Below are positions 1 to 7,256 of a DNA stretch of 64,000 nucleotides, piece by piece (within the stretch, counting starts at the first letter, position 1; every line of letters begins with the position of its first letter). The stretch spans positions 1,035,652 to 1,099,651 of the forward strand of contig NZ_JAAOEN010000001.1 of the NCBI RefSeq assembly GCF_011320225.1, read 5' to 3'. The notes beneath the pieces are model-generated. The model was not told the origin of the DNA and did no database searches. It worked only from the letters and a program-made list of their open reading frames with translations. The stretch is from Phytoactinopolyspora limicola. Its GTDB lineage: Bacteria > Actinomycetota > Actinomycetes > Jiangellales > Jiangellaceae. The translations under genes and the position numbers were made by a program.

Positions 1-947
1 ATGTCGCCGTCGCCCCATGGCGACCACTGGCTGCGAGAAGAGTCCGAGCCGAGACACATCCGGACACCAGTGGCATGCAGCGTCAGGACGTCCGGGACGG
101 GCAGGAGGCCGTGTACGCCGACAGCCACCGCGACCCCGGCCTCTGCGAGCACTTCACCGGCCCGCCGGGTGGCGTCGGCGTCGAGGTAGGCGAGGCTGAA
201 GACGTCGCACAGGGTGACCCGGCCCTGCATGCCGAATGCGATGGTGCGCTGAGCGATCTGTTTCATCAGCCACAGCCCGAGTTCGCCGTCTTCGTGCATG
301 TGGAAGTCGACCGTGGCCTGGTATTTGCCGGCGAGACCGAAGACGATGTCCAGTACTCGGCCAGCGTCACCGTCGACGCCGGCCGGGTCCAGCCCACCGA
401 TGCCGTCGGCTCCGGCCTGAAGAGCCTGTTCGAGCAGATCTTCGTTGCCGGGGCGGCGTAGTAACCCAAGCTGAGGAAAGGCGACGATCTGGATGTCGGC
501 GGCATCCGCGAGTTCTTCCCTGGCTGCCATAGTGCCGTGCAGGCCGTCCAGTCCGATCGCGGGGTCGACGTCGGCAAAGGTGCGGATGAAGGTCGAGCCG
601 TTCGCCACACATTGGCGCATGAAGGCACCTGCTCTGATGGCCACGGGCGTGGTGATCTCCTCCCATTGCCGGAGCGTGTCCTCGAACATCTGATTCATCG
701 ATACCTCGACCGAGTCACGACGAGACCACGGCTCTCCCCACAGGCTCTTGTCGGCGTGGCAGTGCCCGTCGATGAAGCTGGGTAGCACGATCTGGCCGCC
801 GACGTCGATCGTCTGGCCGTTGTCGACGCCGGGGTGGGCGTTGTTGTCGCTGTCGACCACGGCGTGGATGCGACCGTCGGCGATGTGGAGGTCGTGGCGA
901 CTTTCGCTGCCGTTCGGCCGGCAGTTGAGCAAGGTGACGTTCGTCAT
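1..947 (-). CDS. Cytosine-deaminase-like amidohydrolase (3' end outside window)
   Basis: The frame opens at the ATG at 945-947 and stays open to base 1, so the C-terminus is missing. The metal-dependent hydrolase signature is visible: LPSFIDGHCHADKSLW puts an HxH pair at residues 62 and 64, VDFHMHEDGE follows near residue 215, and LGSDSSRSQWSPWGD near the edge matches the GSDxxRDPWxPxG block of cytosine deaminases and isocytosine or triazine deaminases. The next gene upstream is an ABC permease ending about 46 bases away, so it is probably the last gene of the transporter operon and acts on the imported base or its derivative in the cytosol. Oddity: the usual V-S-H-x-F metal-ligand block reads VTLCDVF here, with Asp where His is expected. 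The amidohydrolase call is firm; the substrate is inferred. Confidence 0.82.
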   Translation of the reverse strand, partial: MTNVTLLNCRPNGSESRHDLHIADGRIHAVVDSDNNAHPGVDNGQTIDVGGQIVLPSFIDGHCHADKSLWGEPWSRRDSVEVSMNQMFEDTLRQWEEITTPVAIRAGAFMRQCVANGSTFIRTFADVDPAIGLDGLHGTMAAREELADAADIQIVAFPQLGLLRRPGNEDLLEQALQAGADGIGGLDPAGVDGDAGRVLDIVFGLAGKYQATVDFHMHEDGELGLWLMKQIAQRTIAFGMQGRVTLCDVFSLAYLDADATRRAGEVLAEAGVAVAVGVHGLLPVPDVLTLHATGVRMCLGSDSSRSQWSPWGDGD

Positions 948-993
948 GGTGGTCCAATCTGGCTGGGTGGCGAAACAGGCGCCCGGCCCGGGG

Positions 994-2571
994 TCAGGAC
1001 AATCGTTTGAGGGCTTGCTGTTCGAGTTGGGCCGCTATGTGGTAGGCGATCAACGAGGTGAAGAGAACGACGACGACGCCAGCCCAGACGAAGTTGTAGT
1101 CCGAAACTGTGGCGGCAACAGTCATGGCAGCGCCCAGGCCCTGCCCGGTGGCAAGCCATTCGGCCACCATGGCGGCACCGATCGACAACGGCAAGGCGAT
1201 CTTCACTGAGGCGAGCAGCGCTGGAAGGCTGTACGGCAGGTACAGCTTGCGCAGTCTCATCAGCCGTCCGGCACCCGCGGCGGCGAATACGTCGGTGGCG
1301 CTCTGGGGTACTGACCGCATCGCGAGCAGCAGGTTCACCAGCGTGGGGAAGAACGTCATGATGGTGACGAGAACGGTGATGGCCAGCAGTCCACGGCCGA
1401 AGACGATCGCCAGCAGGGGCATGGCGGCGACGATCGGCACGGAGCGCAACGCGATCGATACCGGCATGAGGATCCGTTCGATGAAGACCCACTGAAACGC
1501 GAGAACGGCGGCCAACACTGCCGCGACCAGCCCGATTCCGAATCCGATACTGGCGTCGAAGATGGTCCGGCCCAGGTTCGACAGCAGGTGGTCGAGGGCG
1601 CTGCCCTCGGTGGCGTCGGCGGCTGTGATGAGCTGGGTGGATTCGGAGGTGAGGTACGGCAGTACGTCGCCGGGCCCGCGGGCGACGTACTCGCCACCGG
1701 GTATGAGTTGTACCGCTACCCACCACATGACGAGCACTCCAACCGCGGTAGTGACGAGGGCGGCGCCGAGCCGGACCGGCACCAGGTGCCAGCCACGGTT
1801 CGCAGTGTGATCGGCACGTGCTCCCAGCACGGTGAGCGGCACTCGCGACCACGGCAGCAGCAGCCGAGCCAGCAGCGGGATCCCGGCGTAGGCGGCGGCG
1901 GCGATGACGGTCGTGACGATGGCCAGCCCCCAGACACGAGGAACGTCGAAGGTTCCCTGAGCTTGGATCATCGCCACGCCTAATCCCTGGGTGCCGCCCA
2001 TGTACTCGCCGATGATCGCACCCAGGATGGCGCTGGGCGCGGCGATCTGAAGGCCGGCGACGAGTTGTGGAATCGCCGCCGGGATACGGACCTTGCGGAT
2101 CGCCGTCCACTGCGAACCGCCGGCGGCAAGGGCGATCTCTACAGACGCTCGATCGACCGACCGAAGACCCAGGATCGCGGCGACGGTGGTGGGAAAGATG
2201 ACGGCCTGAGCGGCCAGAATCACCCCAGGTGTGTTGCCTTGGAAGGCGATCGCCAGGACCGGCGCCACCGCGATCAGGGGCAGTGCCACCGCCCCGACGG
2301 CAACGCGTTCGACGAGTGCCTGCAGCCGTCGGAACGGCATCGTCATGACGACGAGTCCGATCGCGATGGCGTTGCCCCACACAAAGCCTTGTGCGGCGGT
2401 GGACACGGTTATGGCCGCATTGCTGGGGTAGAGGTCGAGGTCATCACGCATCGTGGTCGCCACGGTGACCGGTGAGGGCAGCACGGCGGAGAATTGGTCG
2501 AGGGTCGAGAGGAACCACCAGGCGCTGAGCAGGAACGCGAACGATGCCAGGGGTAGGACGATCCTGTTCAT
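994..2571 (-). CDS. ABC transporter permease, two fused permease domains
   Basis: Membrane permease of the BPD_transp_1 (SsuC/TauC/ThiX) type, but with two permease modules in one chain of about 525 residues; the usual length is 250-280. Each half has about six hydrophobic segments and its own EAA loop (EIALAAGGSQWTAIRKVRIP in the first half, DVFAAAGAGRLMRLRKLYLP in the second), so a single polypeptide can replace the usual homodimer. It sits 3' of the ATPase and SBP genes in the same direction. The start used is the ATG at 2569-2571; an in-frame TTG at 2590-2592, preceded by GGAAGG, would add seven residues. Substrate is inferred from neighbours (nucleobase or pyrimidine-like). Confidence 0.85.
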   Translation of the reverse strand: MNRIVLPLASFAFLLSAWWFLSTLDQFSAVLPSPVTVATTMRDDLDLYPSNAAITVSTAAQGFVWGNAIAIGLVVMTMPFRRLQALVERVAVGAVALPLIAVAPVLAIAFQGNTPGVILAAQAVIFPTTVAAILGLRSVDRASVEIALAAGGSQWTAIRKVRIPAAIPQLVAGLQIAAPSAILGAIIGEYMGGTQGLGVAMIQAQGTFDVPRVWGLAIVTTVIAAAAYAGIPLLARLLLPWSRVPLTVLGARADHTANRGWHLVPVRLGAALVTTAVGVLVMWWVAVQLIPGGEYVARGPGDVLPYLTSESTQLITAADATEGSALDHLLSNLGRTIFDASIGFGIGLVAAVLAAVLAFQWVFIERILMPVSIALRSVPIVAAMPLLAIVFGRGLLAITVLVTIMTFFPTLVNLLLAMRSVPQSATDVFAAAGAGRLMRLRKLYLPYSLPALLASVKIALPLSIGAAMVAEWLATGQGLGAAMTVAATVSDYNFVWAGVVVVLFTSLIAYHIAAQLEQQALKRLS

Positions 2572-2595
2572 GAGTCCACTTCGCCGTCTCAAGGC

Positions 2596-3393
2596 TCAGC
2601 CTTCCGTACTGCCGGTGAAGAGCACCTCACTCAGCCGATCGCACAGGGCATGGAAGTGAGGGTCCTTTAACACCGCTGGGGTGCGGGGGCGGGGCAGGTC
2701 GACGGTGATGACGTCCTGCACGCGTCCGGGCCGCGGGGTCATGGCGACGATCGTGTCGGACAGCAGCACGGCCTCCGGGATGCTGTGAGTGACGAGGATG
2801 GTCGTGGTCCCGCGCTCGGACCAGATCCGCTGCAGCTCGAAGTTGAGCCGGTGCCGGGTGAGATCGTCCAGCGCGCCGAAGGGCTCGTCGAGGAGAAGTA
2901 ACTCCGGCTCGACGACCAGCGCGCGTGCCAGGGCGGCCCGCTGCTTCATCCCGCCGGAGAGCTGCCCCGGGCGGGAACGTTCGAATCCGGCCAGGCCCAC
3001 GAGGTCGATCAGCTGGCTGACTTTGCTCCGGTCAGTGTGGCCGGCGACTTCCAGCGGCAGCCTGACGTTGCCTTCCACTGTGCGCCACGGCAGCAAGGCC
3101 GAGTCCTGGAAAGCCACGCCGGTGCCGTGCCGGCGGCGCAGTTCTCGTGGGGACGCGCCATGCACCACGGCGCTACCGCTCGTTGGGATCTCCAGATCGG
3201 CGAGAATGCGCAGGACCGTCGACTTGCCACACCCGGATGGGCCGACGATGCTCATGAACTCGCCGCGCTTGGAGACGTGTGAGAAGTCGGAGACGGCGTC
3301 GACCGTGCGTCGCCCCTCGGTGACGAAGGCCTTGCTGATCGACTCCAGGCGGACGCCGTCGATACCCGTGAGCGGGGCGGCGGCCGTGCTCAT
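2596..3393 (-). CDS. ABC transporter ATP-binding protein (SsuB/TauB/ThiZ type)
   Basis: Cytosolic nucleotide-binding subunit of 265 residues. It shows Walker A GPSGCGKST, Q-loop AFQDSALLPWR, signature LSGGMKQR, Walker B LLLLDEPFGALD and the H-loop TILVTHSIPEA, all as in nitrate/sulfonate/taurine-class importers. The ATG overlaps the end of the SBP gene by 4 bases (ATGA) and the stop lies a few bases before the permease start, so SBP, ATPase and permease form one translationally coupled unit. It powers import through the double-domain permease. Confidence 0.92.
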   Translation of the reverse strand: MSTAAAPLTGIDGVRLESISKAFVTEGRRTVDAVSDFSHVSKRGEFMSIVGPSGCGKSTVLRILADLEIPTSGSAVVHGASPRELRRRHGTGVAFQDSALLPWRTVEGNVRLPLEVAGHTDRSKVSQLIDLVGLAGFERSRPGQLSGGMKQRAALARALVVEPELLLLDEPFGALDDLTRHRLNFELQRIWSERGTTTILVTHSIPEAVLLSDTIVAMTPRPGRVQDVITVDLPRPRTPAVLKDPHFHALCDRLSEVLFTGSTEG

Positions 3394-4427
3394 CCGAGTA
3401 CCTCGTTGCTGAACATAGACTCGTCAGCCCGCACCCCGATGAAATCGAGACTGGTGATGGTCTCCTGAATCAGCTCGTCGCTCATCCAGAATTGCGGGTG
3501 GTCGTCACCAGCGTCGCGCTCGATGAACGGCCGCACCGCTTCGAGGGACATGGTCTGTTCGTCCACGTCCAAGCCGAGATCCGCCCCGTATTCCTCGACG
3601 GTGATCCGGGCGGCGCCGGCGGGATCCCGGAGCGCGGCTTGCCAGCCCTCCTGGGACGCCTTGAGGAAGGACCTGACGGTGCCGCTCTTGGCCTCGTCCG
3701 CGAGGGTCTCCTCCGTCACGAAGAGCACGTTTTGCATTCGGTTGAACCCGAAGTCGGCCAGGGGCATGACGGCGGTCTCGTGGCCGCGCAGCTGGAGCGA
3801 GACAGGCTGGTTGGAGGCCAGGCCCCACAGCGCGTCGATCTCCCCGGCGACGAGGGGTGCGGGGTCGAACTGGATAGGGACCAGCTCGACCTTGGCGGGG
3901 TCGACGCCGTTCTCACGCATGAAGACGAGGGCGGTGTTCTTGCCGGCCAACGTGATCCCGAGCCGCTTGCCCTCGATGTCCGTGGGTTCCAGGATGGGGT
4001 CGGATGCCAGTGAGACCCAGCATTCCGGACTCCGCTGGAACATCGCTCCGACGATCTTGAGGTTGCTGCCCGAGCCGATCGCGTTGGCGACGTTCTCGGG
4101 GATCGCCTCGATACCGATTAGTGCTTGATTCGACGAGATCAGCGGAATGACGGACGAGTTAGGACCGCCGGGGAGAAAGTTGGGCTCTACGCCGGATTCG
4201 GTATAGAGGCCATGGTCGGCCGCCACGAAGAACCCGGCGTACTCGACGTTCGGGATCCATGCCAGCTTGATGTCCAGCCGTTCATCGCCGCCTTCTTCTG
4301 CCCCCGATCCGCATGCCGAGAGAAGAGGGATGCCGGTGGCGGCACTAGCAGCCAGGACGCCCGCGGCGGACGTCTGGCGAAGGAACAGCCTGCGTGACAC
4401 GGGACGTGTCAATGTCTCAGCACTCAT
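3390..4427 (-). CDS. NMT1/THI5-like ABC substrate-binding lipoprotein
   Basis: 345-residue extracellular solute-binding protein. The N-terminus carries a twin-arginine-like run (SRRLFLRQ) followed by a hydrophobic stretch and a lipobox (LLSACG), so it is probably exported folded and lipid-anchored. The mature part (LAWIPNVEYAGFFVAADHGLY, then a GGPNSSVIP loop and GKRLGIT) is typical of the NMT1/THI5/SsuA family, whose characterised members bind pyrimidines (ThiY, RibY), sulfonates or nitrate. Neighbouring nucleoside phosphorylases and a deaminase-like enzyme favour a nucleobase, nucleoside or pyrimidine-type ligand; that is inference. Confidence 0.88.
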   Translation of the reverse strand: MSAETLTRPVSRRLFLRQTSAAGVLAASAATGIPLLSACGSGAEEGGDERLDIKLAWIPNVEYAGFFVAADHGLYTESGVEPNFLPGGPNSSVIPLISSNQALIGIEAIPENVANAIGSGSNLKIVGAMFQRSPECWVSLASDPILEPTDIEGKRLGITLAGKNTALVFMRENGVDPAKVELVPIQFDPAPLVAGEIDALWGLASNQPVSLQLRGHETAVMPLADFGFNRMQNVLFVTEETLADEAKSGTVRSFLKASQEGWQAALRDPAGAARITVEEYGADLGLDVDEQTMSLEAVRPFIERDAGDDHPQFWMSDELIQETITSLDFIGVRADESMFSNEVLG

Positions 4428-4475
4428 GTCCTTCCAATCTCTCGATGTGCCCCTTGGCCCAGCGCGGGCCAGTGT

Positions 4476-5246
4476 CTACCGGCCGGAGGGAGCGGTGATG
4501 TTGTCCTGGAAGAGCTTTTTGATGACGGCGGTGCTGGTGTTCGCGGCGAAGTCGGCGATTTCGGCCATCATCCGATCGATGTGCCGGATCATGAGCCGCT
4601 CCGCGGTGGATGCGTCGCGGGCGTTGATGGCGTCGGCGATCGCGTGGTGCTCCACATCGGAGGCTCCGAGCGTGCCGGCGTGGGTCCCGACGAGGAAAAG
4701 TAGGTGTTCGAGGCGCTCGTGACGGGAGTCGAACGCGACTTCGGTCAAGGCCAGCAGCTGTTGGTTGTGAGTGATGCTGCCGATGTAGGAGTGGAATTCG
4801 ATGCGTTCATGCCACAGCTCCGGTGTGCGCAAATCTGGCTCTGAGGCGCCTAAGGTGCGCAGGTGGGCCAGCTCCGCTGGGGTAGCCCGTTCCGCGGCGG
4901 CACGCACTGTCTCCCGCTCCAGTCCGCGGCGTGCCGCGAGAAGATCGAGCAACTCGCTCGGGCCGTTGATGTCGAGCGCCTTGTGGAGTTGGGCATTGCG
5001 CTGAGCGTCTGCTCGTAGCGAGTCTGCCAGTCGGCGCCCGGATGTGGTGAGCTCGCGGCCCTTCTTCCCGACGACCCGGCTGAGCTCCCGGGAGTCCAGG
5101 TCGCTGAGGGCCCGGCTGACGGTCGACTCACTGAGCGCGAACCCTTTGTTGCTCAGGTCACGCCAGATCGTACGCGCGCCGACCGGACCATGGTGTTTGG
5201 CCATCTCGCCAAGCACGACGTTGATCAGAGATTCGCTTTCACGCAT
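4476..5246 (-). CDS. FCD-domain transcriptional regulator with N-terminal winged helix
   Basis: About 256 residues from the ATG at 5244-5246, chosen because GAGGTGG lies 6-7 bases upstream; a longer reading to 5363 would run across the divergent gene's start and the operators. Residues about 5-65 form a winged-helix domain (GARTIWRDLSNKGFALSEST then RALSDLDSRELSRVVG) less like classical GntR and more like the RNase-R-type winged helix. The C-terminal half is an all-helical FCD-like ligand domain with spaced His residues (HERIEFHSYIGSITHNQ, then HIDRMMAE). It is divergent from the phosphorylase operon and upstream of the ABC genes, so it probably controls both through the paired palindromes at 5303-5336. 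Confidence 0.8.
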   Translation of the reverse strand: MRESESLINVVLGEMAKHHGPVGARTIWRDLSNKGFALSESTVSRALSDLDSRELSRVVGKKGRELTTSGRRLADSLRADAQRNAQLHKALDINGPSELLDLLAARRGLERETVRAAAERATPAELAHLRTLGASEPDLRTPELWHERIEFHSYIGSITHNQQLLALTEVAFDSRHERLEHLLFLVGTHAGTLGASDVEHHAIADAINARDASTAERLMIRHIDRMMAEIADFAANTSTAVIKKLFQDNITAPSGR

Positions 5247-5302
5247 TGATTCCACCTCGGGGACGTGACCGTTGCCATGAAGGTACGAGTCGTCTACGGT
5301 AT

Positions 5303-5336
5303 CTGTCAATAGTGACAGACGAACGTCATTTGTGAC
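5303..5336. promoter_or_regulatory. Paired operator palindromes GTCA-N4-TGAC
   Basis: Two inverted repeats of the same design lie in the 107-base divergent region: CTGTCAATAGTGACAG at 5303-5318 and GTCATTTGTGAC at 5325-5336. Both have GTCA and TGAC half-sites separated by four bases, and their centres are 20 bases apart, two helical turns. They are placed to control both the regulator/ABC side and the phosphorylase side. Binding by the adjacent FCD regulator is inferred. Confidence 0.65.
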
Positions 5337-5353
5337 TGACAAGAGGAGATCGA

Positions 5354-6112
5354 GTGGCCGCAACGGGCAGACAGCATCACATCCACCTTGCTCAGGAACA
5401 CGCGGCGCGCTATGCGTTGCTGCCTAGCGATCCGGCGCACAGCCAGATGATCGCCGCCCACCTCAAGAACGCCGAATTGGTAGCTCAAAACCGCGAGTTC
5501 GAGTCGTGGCGGGGGTACTTAGCTGGAGAACCAGTGTTGGTCACCTCGACCGGTGTTGGCGGCCCGTCGACCGCCCTGGCCGTGGAGGAACTCCGAGCCG
5601 TAGGAGTGGACACATTCGTACGGTTGGGCGTCTCGCTGACGCTCCAGCCGTTCGTCCGGACCGGAGACCTGGCGCTCGCCGTCGGTGCTATCCGTGACGA
5701 GGGCACCACCAGGCAGTATCTGCCTGTCGAGTATCCGGCGGTTGCCGCACCTGACGTCACCGATGCGTTGCGATCCGCTGCCGCGGCCCTGGGGGCAACA
5801 CACCACGTCGGCGTCGTCCACACCAAGGACTCCTATTACGGCGAGGTGGAGCCCGACCGTATGCCCATGGCAGCCGAGCTCCGGTCGCGGCTGGAGATGT
5901 GGGCCACGGCTGGTGTCCTGTGCTCGGAGATGGAGATGGCGGCCGTACTCACCGTCGCCCGGGCGCTGGGTGCCAACGCGGGTGGTGTCGTCATGATGTG
6001 GGGTGAGGACGTGGACCCGGCCCGGCCACCCTCGTTGTCGACCCTTCACCGTACCGGCGTCGGAGCTGTCGAGCTGCTCATCGAGCACGCCGCGCGGCTC
6101 GCCTCATGCTGA
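5354..6112 (+). CDS. Nucleoside phosphorylase, uridine-phosphorylase (PNP/UDP) family
   Basis: 252 residues from a GTG start preceded by AGAGGAGA. Conserved blocks: HLAQEHAARYALLPSDP (phosphate-site P-S-D-P), TSTGVGGPSTA, and SEMEMAAVLTVA, the M-E-M-E ribose-binding block of uridine phosphorylases. The block usually read RxGTxGxxQ is RLGVSLTLQP here, so base specificity may differ. It would split a nucleoside into base plus (deoxy)ribose-1-phosphate in the cytosol. First gene of a three-gene plus-strand unit; its stop overlaps the next start. Confidence 0.85.
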   Translation: MAATGRQHHIHLAQEHAARYALLPSDPAHSQMIAAHLKNAELVAQNREFESWRGYLAGEPVLVTSTGVGGPSTALAVEELRAVGVDTFVRLGVSLTLQPFVRTGDLALAVGAIRDEGTTRQYLPVEYPAVAAPDVTDALRSAAAALGATHHVGVVHTKDSYYGEVEPDRMPMAAELRSRLEMWATAGVLCSEMEMAAVLTVARALGANAGGVVMMWGEDVDPARPPSLSTLHRTGVGAVELLIEHAARLASC

Positions 6113-6372
6113 CTGAAGCCGTCGGGTGGGCCGGGTCGATCCTGCTCCTGATATCCATCATGCAGGTGCGCCCATTGCGCTTTCGGGTGTCCAATCTGGG
6201 CGCTGCGGCGCTCCTGCTGGCTTACACGGTGACCCGCGCCGTGTGGCCTATGGCGCTGCTCAACGCCGCGCTGGTGGTCGTCAACATCTTCTTTCTCGTT
6301 CGTTTGCTGAAACGGCGGGCGGCCAGCGAGCTGCCGTCCGCCCAGAAGCACCCCCAGGATGGAGCCGTATGA
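6106..6372 (+). CDS. Small inner-membrane protein, YgjV/CBU_0592-like
   Basis: 88 residues, almost entirely three hydrophobic helices (VGWAGSILLLISIMQV, LGAAALLLAYTVTRAVWP and LLNAALVVVNIFFLVRLL) followed by a short basic tail. The pattern resembles the YgjV/CBU_0592 family of small membrane proteins, whose function is not known. The start overlaps the end of the upstream phosphorylase gene by seven bases and its stop overlaps the ATG of the purine phosphorylase by four, so it is made with both. A role in nucleoside transport is conceivable but unsupported. Confidence 0.7.
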   Translation: MLTEAVGWAGSILLLISIMQVRPLRFRVSNLGAAALLLAYTVTRAVWPMALLNAALVVVNIFFLVRLLKRRAASELPSAQKHPQDGAV

Positions 6373-7181
6373 CAATGACCGATCGGATGGCCCGAGACGC
6401 CGCGAGCATGATTGGCAACGACAGTGGAGTCGCCGCGCACGACGTCGCCATCGTGATGGGATCGGGCTGGTCCCGTGCGGCCGAGGCGCTTGGCCACATG
6501 CGTTGTGAGTTCCGGCCTACCGAACTGCCGGGGTTCGTCGCGCCCGCCGTAGCAGGGCATGCGGGCCGGATTCGCTCGATCAGCTTCGGGGACACCGATG
6601 TCCTGGCCTTCCTCGGCCGCACCCACCTCTATGAGAACCACGGCGTCGGGGCGGTTGTGCATAGCGTCCGAGTAGCTGCGGCCGCGGGCTGCCGCGCGAT
6701 CGTGTTGACCAACGGATGTGGCAGCCTCAACCCGGACTGGCCCCCTGGGACCCCTGTCCTGATTCGTGACCACATCAATCTGACAGGGACCTCGCCACTG
6801 GTCGGCGCGGACTTCGTCGATCTGACCGATCTCTATTCGGCGGAGCTTCGTGAGCTGTGCCGCAACGAGCTGGGTGGTGTACCGGAGGGCGTGTACGCAC
6901 AGTTGCCGGGGCCGCACTACGAGACCCCGGCCGAGATCACCATGCTGCGCCGGATGGGTGCAGATCTGGTGGGGATGTCAACCGCGCTGGAGGCCATTGC
7001 CGCTCGGGCGGCTGGCATGAGTGTGGTGGGGATCTCGCTGGTCACTAATGCCGCTGCCGGCATGGGGACAGGCGCTCTCGACCATCAAGAGGTCATCGAT
7101 GCCGGTCAGAGCGCGGCCGGCCGGCTAGGCGAGTTCTTGACGTCCATCGTGCCGTGTGTCGCCACGTCCGGTCGATCGTGA
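6369..7181 (+). CDS. punA: Purine-nucleoside phosphorylase (PNP/MTAP trimeric family)
   Basis: 270 residues from the ATG that overlaps the preceding stop (ATGA). Family blocks in order: IVMGSGWSRA (phosphate loop), VAGHAGRIRS, LGRTHLYENHG, LTNGCGSLN, IRDHINLTGTSPL, PGPHYETPAEI and GADLVGMSTALEAIAA, then SLVTNAAAG. All mark the trimeric purine-nucleoside/MTA phosphorylase family, which converts purine nucleosides and phosphate to free base and ribose-1-phosphate. The usual base-contacting Asn of VTNxAAG is present. It is the last gene of the phosphorylase operon; a short imperfect repeat follows but no clear terminator. Confidence 0.92.
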   Translation: MTMTDRMARDAASMIGNDSGVAAHDVAIVMGSGWSRAAEALGHMRCEFRPTELPGFVAPAVAGHAGRIRSISFGDTDVLAFLGRTHLYENHGVGAVVHSVRVAAAAGCRAIVLTNGCGSLNPDWPPGTPVLIRDHINLTGTSPLVGADFVDLTDLYSAELRELCRNELGGVPEGVYAQLPGPHYETPAEITMLRRMGADLVGMSTALEAIAARAAGMSVVGISLVTNAAAGMGTGALDHQEVIDAGQSAAGRLGEFLTSIVPCVATSGRS

Positions 7182-7256
7182 CCGCTGTGGGGCGCACGGC
7201 GGATAGCTCAGGCGACAACGCTTGGTCATGCATGTCCCATCTGCATTGGAGATGCA

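Noticed and set aside
944-2380. 478-codon minus-strand frame
   Set aside because: Overlaps the ABC permease in another frame on the same strand and reads as Arg/His-rich nonsense.
5247-5363. N-terminal extension of the FCD regulator
   Set aside because: It would run over the paired operators and the divergent GTG; GAGGTGG before 5246 marks the true start.
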